Shown here: piece by piece, positions 17,736 through 24,163 of the stretch
How positions within the stretch are numbered: position 1 is the first letter of the stretch
How the letters are laid out: every line of letters starts with the position of its first letter
From: JABCZS01 sp041660525
GTDB lineage: Bacteria > Pseudomonadota > Gammaproteobacteria > JABCZS01
DNA length: 64,000 bases
Reading direction: 5' to 3'
Assembly (NCBI GenBank): GCA_041660525.1
Contig: JBAZWD010000012.1
Location: 1 to 64,000, forward strand
Notes under the pieces: generated by a model
Told to the model about the DNA's origin: nothing
What the model saw: the letters and a program-made list of their open reading frames with translations, nothing else
The model's database searches: none
Program-made: the position numbers and the translations under genes

Positions 17736-18296
17736 TCACTTACAATGATTCGTATGTAAATCACTATTTTTTAATTGTGCTAATAATTTTTGAGTTAAAC
17801 ATTGCTTTTCTTGCAACAATACATCATAAATACAGCCATATTTTGGCTCCCATATTTTTTTCCAATTATTGGCTGATACGCCGCATAATTGTGCTAACAC
17901 AACACGCGTATAAGCAATCTGCCCTTCTCCAGCACAACGCTCGCAAATAGCTACTTTACACACACCCGTGCCTTTGCAATGTGTACAGCGTCTTGGCATT
18001 GCGAACTCGGTGAGTGCTGCATTACACAACTGCTGAAGCTGTTCTGTATTTTCAGCACATGGCCATTGTTGACGAACGGCTATTTGTTGCGTTACTCGCA
18101 ACAAATAGCCTAAGAGTTCAACACGTGAAGATTGATCACCATTCACATACCAGCAAGCAAAATGATAAAGCTGTTCACTCCCTGTTAAACAAGCAGCTAT
18201 ATCAAAGGCTGTGAAACTTGAATGACCTCGTCCACCCACGTGATCCCAATGAACACTTTTTACAGATAACTTAGTGATGATTTCTAATACGCTCAT
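17736..18296 (-). CDS. Phage Q-type antitermination protein homologue
   Basis: A 186-residue protein resembling the Q antiterminators of lambdoid phages (PF03589 type). These bind DNA at a late promoter and turn RNA polymerase into a terminator-resistant form. The central zinc-binding module reads RCTHCKGTGVCKVAICERC followed by AGEG (four Cys in two CxxC pairs with the Q-typical GTG). The downstream helical part contains NNWKKIWEPKYGCIYDVLL, comparable to the C-terminal Q helix region. It sits directly before a promoter/terminator pair and the conjugation operon. A DnaJ-like zinc module in an unrelated regulator is the main alternative. Confidence 0.7.
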   Translation of the reverse strand: MSVLEIITKLSVKSVHWDHVGGRGHSSFTAFDIAACLTGSEQLYHFACWYVNGDQSSRVELLGYLLRVTQQIAVRQQWPCAENTEQLQQLCNAALTEFAMPRRCTHCKGTGVCKVAICERCAGEGQIAYTRVVLAQLCGVSANNWKKIWEPKYGCIYDVLLQEKQCLTQKLLAQLKNSDLHTNHCK

Positions 18297-18329
18297 ATTG
18301 TGACTCCTTTAGGTTAAGAACGTGTATGT

Positions 18330-18376
18330 CCCCTACACTATGTAGGGAAAGTAGCTTTCCCCTACGTAGTAGGGGG
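18330..18376 (-). promoter_or_regulatory. Three nested, mutually exclusive hairpins upstream of Q-like gene
   Basis: Three adjacent perfect inverted repeats share arms: CCCTAC/GTAGGG (18331-18347), GGGAAAG/CTTTCCC (18345-18361) and CCCCTAC/GTAGGGG (18359-18375). Because the first and second share GGG and the second and third share CCC, the middle hairpin competes with the outer two. The block is about 34-80 bases upstream of the Q-like start codon, where it would be in the mRNA leader or in an operator. Confidence 0.65.
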
Positions 18377-18523
18377 CACAGGCACAGTTTTGTAATTGTT
18401 TGATTAATAAAAATAAACTTTTGCGTGTAGCAAAAATGCACACTCGCACGGACACATGTAAAGAAAATTGTTATCTGCATGATTGATCTGGTTTTTTTAT
18501 CATAACAATAGTGTGTAGGTGTC

Positions 18524-18544
18524 TGTGCATGCCTTTTATGCACA
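18524..18544. promoter_or_regulatory. 7-bp inverted repeat, possible operator
   Basis: TGTGCAT and ATGCACA are separated by 7 bases, with further TGCAC copies nearby (around 18436 and 18551). It lies between the RepA-like gene and the Q-like gene. The rest of 18297-18592 is AT-rich and contains no convincing gene. A regulator-binding site or part of an origin are both possible. Confidence 0.4.
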
Positions 18545-18592
18545 TGGGCGTGCACTAAGGGAAGTGATTGATTTTTTGTACACATAAAACCA

Positions 18593-19602
18593 TTACTTAC
18601 CCATATTTTTGGGTGGCACTAGAACAGATAAATGCTGTTGTGTCCCTAAGCGGATCACATGAACATCAGGGTGTGATTTTAATTTTTCAATCACTTTATA
18701 AGCAGTGCGTCTTGCAATACCTAAGCGTTCCATCAAAATATCACGAAATACAGGCATACTTAAGCCATCATGATTTTCAAGCAAAAACTGGTATGCAAAT
18801 GCTAATTTCTGAGTAAAATCTTGTCCCTCAAGCGAAGCATACCTCCAACGTCCTTCAACGCGATCTAACTGGATCCATTGCTCAGATGGTGATTGCTGAT
18901 GTCGTGTATCAAAATTTAATACAACAGACTGCTCACGTTTACTCAGTAAGATCCCAGTGTCATACCAACCTTGCCAAGCGCCGCTGCCACGAATATCAAA
19001 AAATGAATTATTTTTATCTCGCTTGTTTTGTTGTTTTTTCAAATGGTGAATAAGAACAATAGCAGGATTTGAAGCAATCGAGGTTTGTAAGTTTACAATA
19101 CGTTTGTACAGCAGTTGTGATACTTCTTTAGATGAATTCTCATCAACCGATGAAAAACTAATGATGGGATCGATCCCAACCAAATCAGGCTGCAACGTTA
19201 ATAATATTTTTTGTAAATTTGCCCAATCATTATCTAACATTAAATCAAGTGTTAATCGACCTGAGATATGAAAATTTTTGTTAATTAATTGCAGCGCCTG
19301 TTGTCTTGCAGATCTCTCAAATACCTCAAGCCGTTCATTGAGATAAGCCTCATGAATTTCTGATTGTAAATATAATACTTTGAGCGGCCTTTGAAATCGC
19401 TTGCCTAAAAATACATCGCCGCTGGCAGCACGCAATGCCATTTCTAAAAAAAAATCAGATTTACNNNNNNNNNNAACACACGATAGCCCTGTGCAATAAC
19501 GCGGTGATCCCAATACGATTCTGGTAGATGAAAATGACTTGATCTTAGATCCTCTCGATTTAGGATAGCGGAAGTCTCACAATTCTTTGAGTCTGGTTTC
19601 AT
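18593..19602 (-). CDS. RepA-like RecA-fold ATPase (AAA_25 type), broken by an assembly gap
   Basis: An ATPase of the RepA/helicase-like AAA_25 family found on plasmids and ICEs, probably for element replication. The true start is ATG at 19602: that frame gives MKPDSKNCETSAILN and runs to YWDHRVIAQGYRV before the N run. After the N run the protein resumes with KSDFFLEMALRA, so the gap covers the Walker A loop, of which only the final GKS remains. Walker B (LVGIDPIISF), the HHLKK motif and RGSGAWQG follow, and a winged-helix-like C-terminus with LGIARRTAYKVIEKL ends it. The frames on the two sides only join if the real gap is 2 modulo 3 bases long, so ten N is a placeholder. Not a true pseudogene on present evidence. 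Confidence 0.75.
19465..19474. other. Assembly gap (10 N) in the RepA-like gene
   Basis: Ten N bases interrupt the P-loop codons of the ATPase gene. The flanking frames are incompatible with exactly ten bases, so the real sequence has a different length. Typical relatives have about 6-10 residues between the last residue before the gap and the lysine of Walker A. Confidence 0.95.
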
Positions 19603-19621
19603 GATTATTAAACCTTAAAAT

Positions 19622-19644
19622 CTGTTGTAAAAACACTACAACAG
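19622..19644. promoter_or_regulatory. Perfect 8-bp inverted repeat, candidate operator
   Basis: CTGTTGTA and TACAACAG are separated by 7 bases, 20 bp upstream of the RepA-like start and in the divergent region shared with the excisionase/integrase genes. The symmetry and position fit a dimeric repressor or activator site controlling the divergent module. Confidence 0.5.
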
Positions 19645-19755
19645 CCCCTGTGAGTATTCAATAAACACATCAAAAATAATTTGAATCTGAATCACTTTTA
19701 ATAATTAGATATATTTTGCATTCAAATATGAATCAATTCAGGCAATTTTGTTGCA

Positions 19756-19773
19756 AAATTTTTGTAAAAATTT
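19756..19773. promoter_or_regulatory. AT-rich palindrome upstream of excisionase-like gene
   Basis: AAATTTTT and AAAAATTT flank a GT dinucleotide, 37 bp before the excisionase-like start. It may be part of the promoter/operator of the xis-int module or a bending-protein site. It is AT-only and could be fortuitous. Confidence 0.3.
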
Positions 19774-19809
19774 ATCATCGAAAATAATTCAATTTTAAAC
19801 TGAAAAAAA

Positions 19810-20142
19810 ATGCAAACATTCAATTTGGATGAAGCGGCGAAATACTTAAAAATCCATCCCAACACCTTGCAATCTCGCGCTAAGCAAGGAATCGTCCCTG
19901 GCTGCCGAATTGGTCGGCGCTGGGTCTTTCTTGAAGCAGATCTTGCTGATTACATTAGAAATAGTTATCCTGTTCAAAGGGTAAGACTGCAAGGCTTCCA
20001 AAATAAGGAGTCAATGCAATGTCTATCTATAGACGTGGAAACGTGTACTGGACAAAGTTCACAGCGCCCAATGGAGAAAGAATATATCAATCTACTGGGA
20101 CTAAAGACAAAAAGTCAGCACAAGAATTCCACGACAAGTTAA
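19810..20142 (+). CDS. Excisionase-like helix-turn-helix protein
   Basis: A 110-residue protein with a MerR/HTH_17-type winged helix at residues 1-50: FNLDEAAKYLKIHPNTLQSR, then GCRIGRRWVFLEADLADYI. This is typical of excisionases and other DNA-bending accessory factors beside tyrosine recombinases. Its last 124 bp overlap the integrase gene in another frame, so the C-terminal 40 residues are probably a non-conserved extension. The ribosome binding site is weak (GAAAAAAA). A role in directing excision is inferred from fold and neighbour. Confidence 0.7.
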   Translation: MQTFNLDEAAKYLKIHPNTLQSRAKQGIVPGCRIGRRWVFLEADLADYIRNSYPVQRVRLQGFQNKESMQCLSIDVETCTGQSSQRPMEKEYINLLGLKTKSQHKNSTTS

Positions 20143-21011
20143 AAGCTGAAATGTGGCGAATTGCTAATTTAGGAGAAAAACCTAAGTATTTATGGCAAGA
20201 TGCTGCGACACGCTGGATCAGAGAAATGTGTCATAAGAGAACCATAAAGGAAGATAAGCGTTTTTTATGTTGGTTTCATGATTATTTGTATGGTAAGCGA
20301 TTAGTCGATATAGACAAAAAACTCATCAACAACCTCATTGAAATCCGACAACAACAAGGCGCTACAAATGCAACAGTTAATAGGTATTTCACCCTACTAC
20401 GAGCGGTACTAAATCGTGCCAAGGGCGAGTGGGAGTGGATTGATGTAGTTCCTAAAATTAGGCGACTTAAAGAACCGCCTGCACGTGATAGGATCTTGTC
20501 ACCCCCAGAAATGCAAAGACTGTTAAATGAGCTTCCTGAGCATACTCACGATATGTGTGTATTTGCCCTGACAACAGGGTTAAGATCATCTAATGTCGCG
20601 GGAATGAAATGGTCGAAGATCAATCTTGAGCAAAAAATTGCTTGGGTGGATGCTTTGAATGCAAAAGCAGGAAAGCCTATTGGCGTTCCTCTAAATGAAG
20701 ATGCTATGGCTGTACTTGCACGACAAAAAGGCAAGCATGGTACGTATGTTTTCACATATCAAGGTAATCCAATCAAATATCCTAGAGCTTCTTGGGATAG
20801 TGCATTAAAACGCGCAGGAATTGAAGATTTTAAATGGCACGATCTGAGACACACATGGGCTACTGGTCATGCGGTGAAAGGCACGCCTCTACAAGCACTC
20901 AAAAAATTGGGTGGTTGGGCAAGCTGGAAATCCATGGAAAGATATATCCATTTATGCGTTAAAGATATAGAGATATACACAGAAAATGCAGAAATCTCAA
21001 AGTCAGTTTAA
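20019..21011 (+). CDS. int: Tyrosine-type site-specific integrase
   Basis: Phage-type tyrosine recombinase of 330 residues that would integrate and excise the element. Residues 1-50 form an arm-binding-like domain (SIYRRGNVYWTKFTAPNGE) and about 55-140 the core-binding helices. The catalytic domain has Arg189 in TTGLRSSN, His274 and Arg277 in WHDLRHTWATGH, Trp300 in GGWASW, and the nucleophile Tyr309 in MERYIHL. All expected residues are present, so the enzyme should be active. The start has AAGGAG 8 bases upstream. It reads toward the tRNA-Ser gene 105 bp away. Confidence 0.93.
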   Translation: MSIYRRGNVYWTKFTAPNGERIYQSTGTKDKKSAQEFHDKLKAEMWRIANLGEKPKYLWQDAATRWIREMCHKRTIKEDKRFLCWFHDYLYGKRLVDIDKKLINNLIEIRQQQGATNATVNRYFTLLRAVLNRAKGEWEWIDVVPKIRRLKEPPARDRILSPPEMQRLLNELPEHTHDMCVFALTTGLRSSNVAGMKWSKINLEQKIAWVDALNAKAGKPIGVPLNEDAMAVLARQKGKHGTYVFTYQGNPIKYPRASWDSALKRAGIEDFKWHDLRHTWATGHAVKGTPLQALKKLGGWASWKSMERYIHLCVKDIEIYTENAEISKSV

Positions 21012-21115
21012 AAGCTGGTTACAATTTTGGGGACAGTCTGTGTTTTAAGGGTTTATTTGTCAGTTAAAGTAAGTTAACCGAAGCCGTATAATATATTGAA
21101 TTATAATAAATTATT

Positions 21116-21203
21116 CGGAGAGACAGGGATTCGAACCCTGGGAAGTAGAGTATACTTCAACGGTTTTCAAGACCGCCGCATTAAACCGCTCTGCCATCTC
21201 TCC
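21116..21203 (-). tRNA. tRNA-Ser (UGA anticodon), ICE attachment site
   Basis: An 88-base tRNA of class II. The acceptor stem GGAGAGA/TCTCTCC is intact, the anticodon loop CTTGAAA gives anticodon TGA, a long variable arm follows, and the T arm has GGTTCGAATCC. The discriminator is G. The 3' CCA is not encoded; AAT follows instead. The integrase gene lies immediately beyond the 3' end, so the tRNA 3' portion is the likely attachment site. The missing CCA could be normal for this host or a result of the crossover. Confidence 0.95.
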
Positions 21204-21312
21204 GTTGACCACTATACTAAAAACTTTGCCTGAAGACAAATTTTATTCGTTTTGGGTGTTTTTATGTTAAAATACTTAAATAACAGTCACTTTTAAACAC
21301 TAAGAGGATCAT

Positions 21313-21978
21313 ATGTCAAATCAAACTTATACACTGGCCCAAACCAATACGTTGGAAGTCAGCCGTGTGTTGCGTAACACTTATATGTTGCTTTCTGCCA
21401 CTTTATTATTTAGTGCTTTGGTCGCAGGATTTGCCATGGCGACTAATGCGCCTTATCCTGGGATTTTATTAACCTTAGTCGGCGTTTATGGATTGATGTT
21501 TTTAACTTACCGGACCCGTAATAGTTATTGGGGTTTAGTGAGTACTTTCGCATTTACTGGGTTTATGGGTTATACGCTTGGGCCTATCTTGAATATGGTG
21601 ACTTCTAGCTATGCTAACGGTACACAGATTATTATGATGGCTTTGGGTGGAACTGGGCTGATTTTCATGGGCTTGTCTGCTTATGTGTTGACTACACGTA
21701 AAGATTTTAGCTTTATGACAGGTTTTATGGTGGTTGGGACTTTAGTCGCCTTAGTATTAATGGTTTTAGGCTTTTTCTTCCATGCACCTGGTTTTCAGCT
21801 CGCTATTTCTGGCTTGTTTATGCTATTGTCATCTGGCTGGATTTTATGGCAAACCAGCGCTATTATCCATGGCGGTGAGCGCAATTATATCTTGGCCACC
21901 ATTGGGCTTTATGTACAAATTTATAATCTATTTGTTAGCTTGATTCAGATATTGTCTGCATTTAGTGGTAGAGAGTAG
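21313..21978 (+). CDS. yccA: YccA/BAX-inhibitor-1 family membrane protein
   Basis: A 221-residue membrane protein with seven hydrophobic segments covering most of its length and the BI-1 family N-terminus with EVSRVLRNTYMLLSATLLFS. In E. coli YccA modulates the FtsH protease. GAGG lies 5 bases before the ATG. It is the first chromosomal gene beyond the ICE, and a very strong terminator follows it, so it appears monocistronic. Confidence 0.9.
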   Translation: MSNQTYTLAQTNTLEVSRVLRNTYMLLSATLLFSALVAGFAMATNAPYPGILLTLVGVYGLMFLTYRTRNSYWGLVSTFAFTGFMGYTLGPILNMVTSSYANGTQIIMMALGGTGLIFMGLSAYVLTTRKDFSFMTGFMVVGTLVALVLMVLGFFFHAPGFQLAISGLFMLLSSGWILWQTSAIIHGGERNYILATIGLYVQIYNLFVSLIQILSAFSGRE

Positions 21979-22034
21979 ACTCAGAAACCTGACAAATTTT
22001 AAATTAGGTATATACTTTAATCTGTGCGATTTAA

Positions 22035-22069
22035 AAGGCTAGATAGCAATCTATCTAGCCTTAATTTTA
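22035..22069 (+). terminator. Strong intrinsic terminator after yccA
   Basis: A perfect 12-bp hairpin, AAGGCTAGATAG and CTATCTAGCCTT around a 4-base loop, followed by AATTTTATT. It closes the yccA transcript before the L,D-transpeptidase gene. Confidence 0.9.
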
Positions 22070-22093
22070 TTAATAGTTTAGGGGTTATTTTTT

Positions 22094-23083
22094 ATGCGAG
22101 TTTTAACAAGAGGGCTTCTTATATTGGCCGCCAGCATAACGCCTTGTGCTTATGCCCTAACCTTCCCTATGGATAAAAATTCTGAAGTGGTGGGAGAACC
22201 TATTACTTTTAAAGCAAAATATGAAGATACCTTTGCTGAATATGGCCGTACCTATGATATGGGTGCTTATGAATTACAACAAGCTAATCCAGGCGTGGAT
22301 GAATGGATTCCAGGTGAAGGCACAAAAATCACTATTCCTAATGTCTTTATATTACCCCCTGAAACACGCACAGGTATTGTCATCAACTTACCCGAATTAC
22401 GGCTTTATTATTTTCATCCCAACGGTACACAAGTATCGACATACCCTATTGGTATTGGCAAAGCAGGCTGGTCTACACCATTAACCACTGGTAAAGTCAC
22501 GGATAAAACTGCAAATCCTACTTGGGTTGTACCTGCCAGTATTTTAGCAGAACATAAAGTTTCAGGTGACCCTATCCCAGGATTAGTAAATGGCACCCAT
22601 GTGCCACCTGGCAAAGAAAATCCTTTAGGCGCATACCGCTTACGTTTAAGTATTCCAGGTTATTTATTACACGGCACAAATTCGCCTATTGGCGTAGGCC
22701 GTCGTGTTACGCATGGTTGTGTACGTTTATTCCCAGCTGATATTGAACAATTATTTAATTATGTTTCTGTCGGAACAGCTGTTACGATTGTTCATGATCC
22801 TATTAAATTAGGCTGGAGAAATGGTGATCTTTATCTTGAAGTACACCCAACCTTGGAAGAACATCCTATGCACACCAACGAGCGTAAAGTTAATCTCATC
22901 GATAAGATGGAAAAAATGCTCGGCAATACACAGGCACATATCGATTGGGATTTAGTTCACAATATGATGACTGCGCAAACCGGTGTCGCGCAAGTAATTG
23001 CAACGACCAACCCAAAGCCCGTCATTGAAACAGCTGAAAAAGAAGAATCTACTACGAAGAAATCCAAGAAGAATCCGAAATAA
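22094..23083 (+). CDS. L,D-transpeptidase (ErfK/YbiS family)
   Basis: Periplasmic enzyme that makes 3-3 peptidoglycan cross-links or attaches lipoprotein to the wall. The 329 residues have a signal peptide (ends CAYA, about residue 21), a LysM-like segment (about 40-90) and a YkuD domain (about 95-240). The catalytic motif LLHGTNSPIGVGR...VTHGCVRLFP contains the nucleophile Cys in the HGCVR box. A Lys-rich tail ends it. Its last 32 bp overlap convergently with the small ycaR gene. Confidence 0.92.
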   Translation: MRVLTRGLLILAASITPCAYALTFPMDKNSEVVGEPITFKAKYEDTFAEYGRTYDMGAYELQQANPGVDEWIPGEGTKITIPNVFILPPETRTGIVINLPELRLYYFHPNGTQVSTYPIGIGKAGWSTPLTTGKVTDKTANPTWVVPASILAEHKVSGDPIPGLVNGTHVPPGKENPLGAYRLRLSIPGYLLHGTNSPIGVGRRVTHGCVRLFPADIEQLFNYVSVGTAVTIVHDPIKLGWRNGDLYLEVHPTLEEHPMHTNERKVNLIDKMEKMLGNTQAHIDWDLVHNMMTAQTGVAQVIATTNPKPVIETAEKEESTTKKSKKNPK

Positions 23084-23219
23084 TAAGTTCAGGTATCCCA
23101 TCTTTGATGGGGTACTTGATTTGTTCCGTAGTGCAAATTAATTGCTGATTTTTTTTATCATACTCTAAAGTGCCTTTGCATTTTGGGCACGCTAATAAAT
23201 CTAATACTTTTTGTTTCAT
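23052..23219 (-). CDS. ycaR: YcaR/Trm112-family small zinc-binding protein
   Basis: A 55-residue protein, found by translating the short stretch after lpxK. MKQKVLDLLACPKCKGTLEY, a central Cys at residue 29, then YPIKDGIPELI are the signature of the UPF0434/Trm112 family. Its ATG overlaps the lpxK stop as ATGA. In E. coli ycaR also follows msbA-lpxK. The last 32 bp overlap the end of the L,D-transpeptidase gene on the opposite strand. Function in bacteria is not well defined. Confidence 0.88.
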   Translation of the reverse strand: MKQKVLDLLACPKCKGTLEYDKKNQQLICTTEQIKYPIKDGIPELIISDSSWISS

Positions 23220-24163
23220 GATGAAATCCTCAAGCTTGATATTTTATTTAACAATGACGTTGTAAATACTGGATCTAATTTTGTTTTGATGCGTACTACC
23301 CAAACATTCGCAAGATTAAAATTTTTACATTTTACTGCATCTTTTTCAGTAATGAAAATCGGTAACGCATCCTCAAACTTTAAATTATTTTCAGTTAATA
23401 AATAATGATCAGGATAAGCATGATTAATCGTCTTAATACCAAAATCATTTAATAATTTAAAAAATCGCCATGGCGCGGCAATAGCGCAAACTGCGTGAAC
23501 GGGACCATCATGACGCGCTTTGTTTTCAGCGTTTAAAGGGTAAATGTCTTCTATCTCTACTTGTGATTCAACTGTAAAATCTACTGTTTTTAATAAATTT
23601 TTAGACTCACGCCAAGGGCCTGCGGGTAATAAAAAATTATTTTTTAACCAGATTTTATCAGGCTGCATGGCGATTTTAATATCCGCAATTAAACCGTAAT
23701 GTTGCAAGCCATCATCACTGATAATAATATCGCACTGCTTAGCTAAAATGGCTGCACCGGCTGCACGGTTTTTATTTTTAACCACCGGACAACCCGTTTG
23801 TGTTGCTATTAATACAGGTTCATCGCCCGCAAGCGTGGGATCAGAATTTTTATCAATCAATAAATTTTGTGCAGCATTATCGCTGCGATAGCCGCGCGTA
23901 ATAATCCCTGGTTTAAAGCCTGCTTGTAATAATAATTTCGCTATCGCAATAACCATGGGTGTTTTACCCGTGCCACCTACTACAAAATTCCCAACGACTA
24001 TCACTGGAACACTTGCGCGGTATTTTTTAAAGTAATTTTTTTGATATAAAAAACGACGAATAGAAATAATAATTTGATAAACAATAGAGGCAGGTAGCAA
24101 TAAAATAAAAGCCCAGGGATATTGATACCAAGCATATAAAAAATAATGATAGATTTTAAACAT
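23216..24163 (-). CDS. lpxK: Tetraacyldisaccharide 4'-kinase
   Basis: Inner-membrane-associated kinase that phosphorylates the 4' position of the lipid A precursor to give lipid IVA. 315 residues from MFKIYHYFLYAWYQ; an N-terminal membrane helix (about 15-32) precedes the P-loop VVGGTGKTPMVIAIAK. Conserved TRGYR and IISDDGLQHYGL (catalytic Asp pair) follow. The start at 24163 overlaps the msbA stop; an ATG 48 bases upstream lies inside msbA. The msbA-lpxK-ycaR order is standard. Confidence 0.95.
   Translation of the reverse strand: MFKIYHYFLYAWYQYPWAFILLLPASIVYQIIISIRRFLYQKNYFKKYRASVPVIVVGNFVVGGTGKTPMVIAIAKLLLQAGFKPGIITRGYRSDNAAQNLLIDKNSDPTLAGDEPVLIATQTGCPVVKNKNRAAGAAILAKQCDIIISDDGLQHYGLIADIKIAMQPDKIWLKNNFLLPAGPWRESKNLLKTVDFTVESQVEIEDIYPLNAENKARHDGPVHAVCAIAAPWRFFKLLNDFGIKTINHAYPDHYLLTENNLKFEDALPIFITEKDAVKCKNFNLANVWVVRIKTKLDPVFTTSLLNKISSLRISS

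Larger units (their letters stand above)
1..21116. mobile_element. Integrative conjugative element, right-hand part, inserted at tRNA-Ser
   Basis: This stretch carries integrase, excisionase-like, replication-ATPase-like, antiterminator and F-type conjugation genes, and it stops at the 3' end of a tRNA-Ser gene. Housekeeping genes start immediately beyond the tRNA. The integrase reads toward the tRNA 3' end, the normal arrangement for elements that recombine into tRNA genes. The left boundary lies outside the window, so traD, a relaxase gene, oriT and the second attachment site cannot be seen. The exact crossover within the tRNA is not determined; 21116 marks the last tRNA base. Apart from split traC and traG, the gene set looks complete enough for a functional or recently functional element. 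Confidence 0.82.

Noticed and set aside
18271..18585. A 104-codon minus-strand ORF upstream of the Q-like gene
   Set aside because: It spans the nested hairpins, overlaps the Q-like start, has biased low-complexity composition (His/Thr/Cys runs) and no recognisable domain.
18593..19513. Taking the RepA-like protein to start at an ATG just upstream of the N run
   Set aside because: That frame only arises because ten N is not the true gap length. The frame from 19602 gives a protein-like sequence leading into the P-loop.
21020..21060. Possible insertion-sequence end (GGGGACAG-type motif) after the integrase
   Set aside because: Only one short motif with no inverted partner or transposase was seen.
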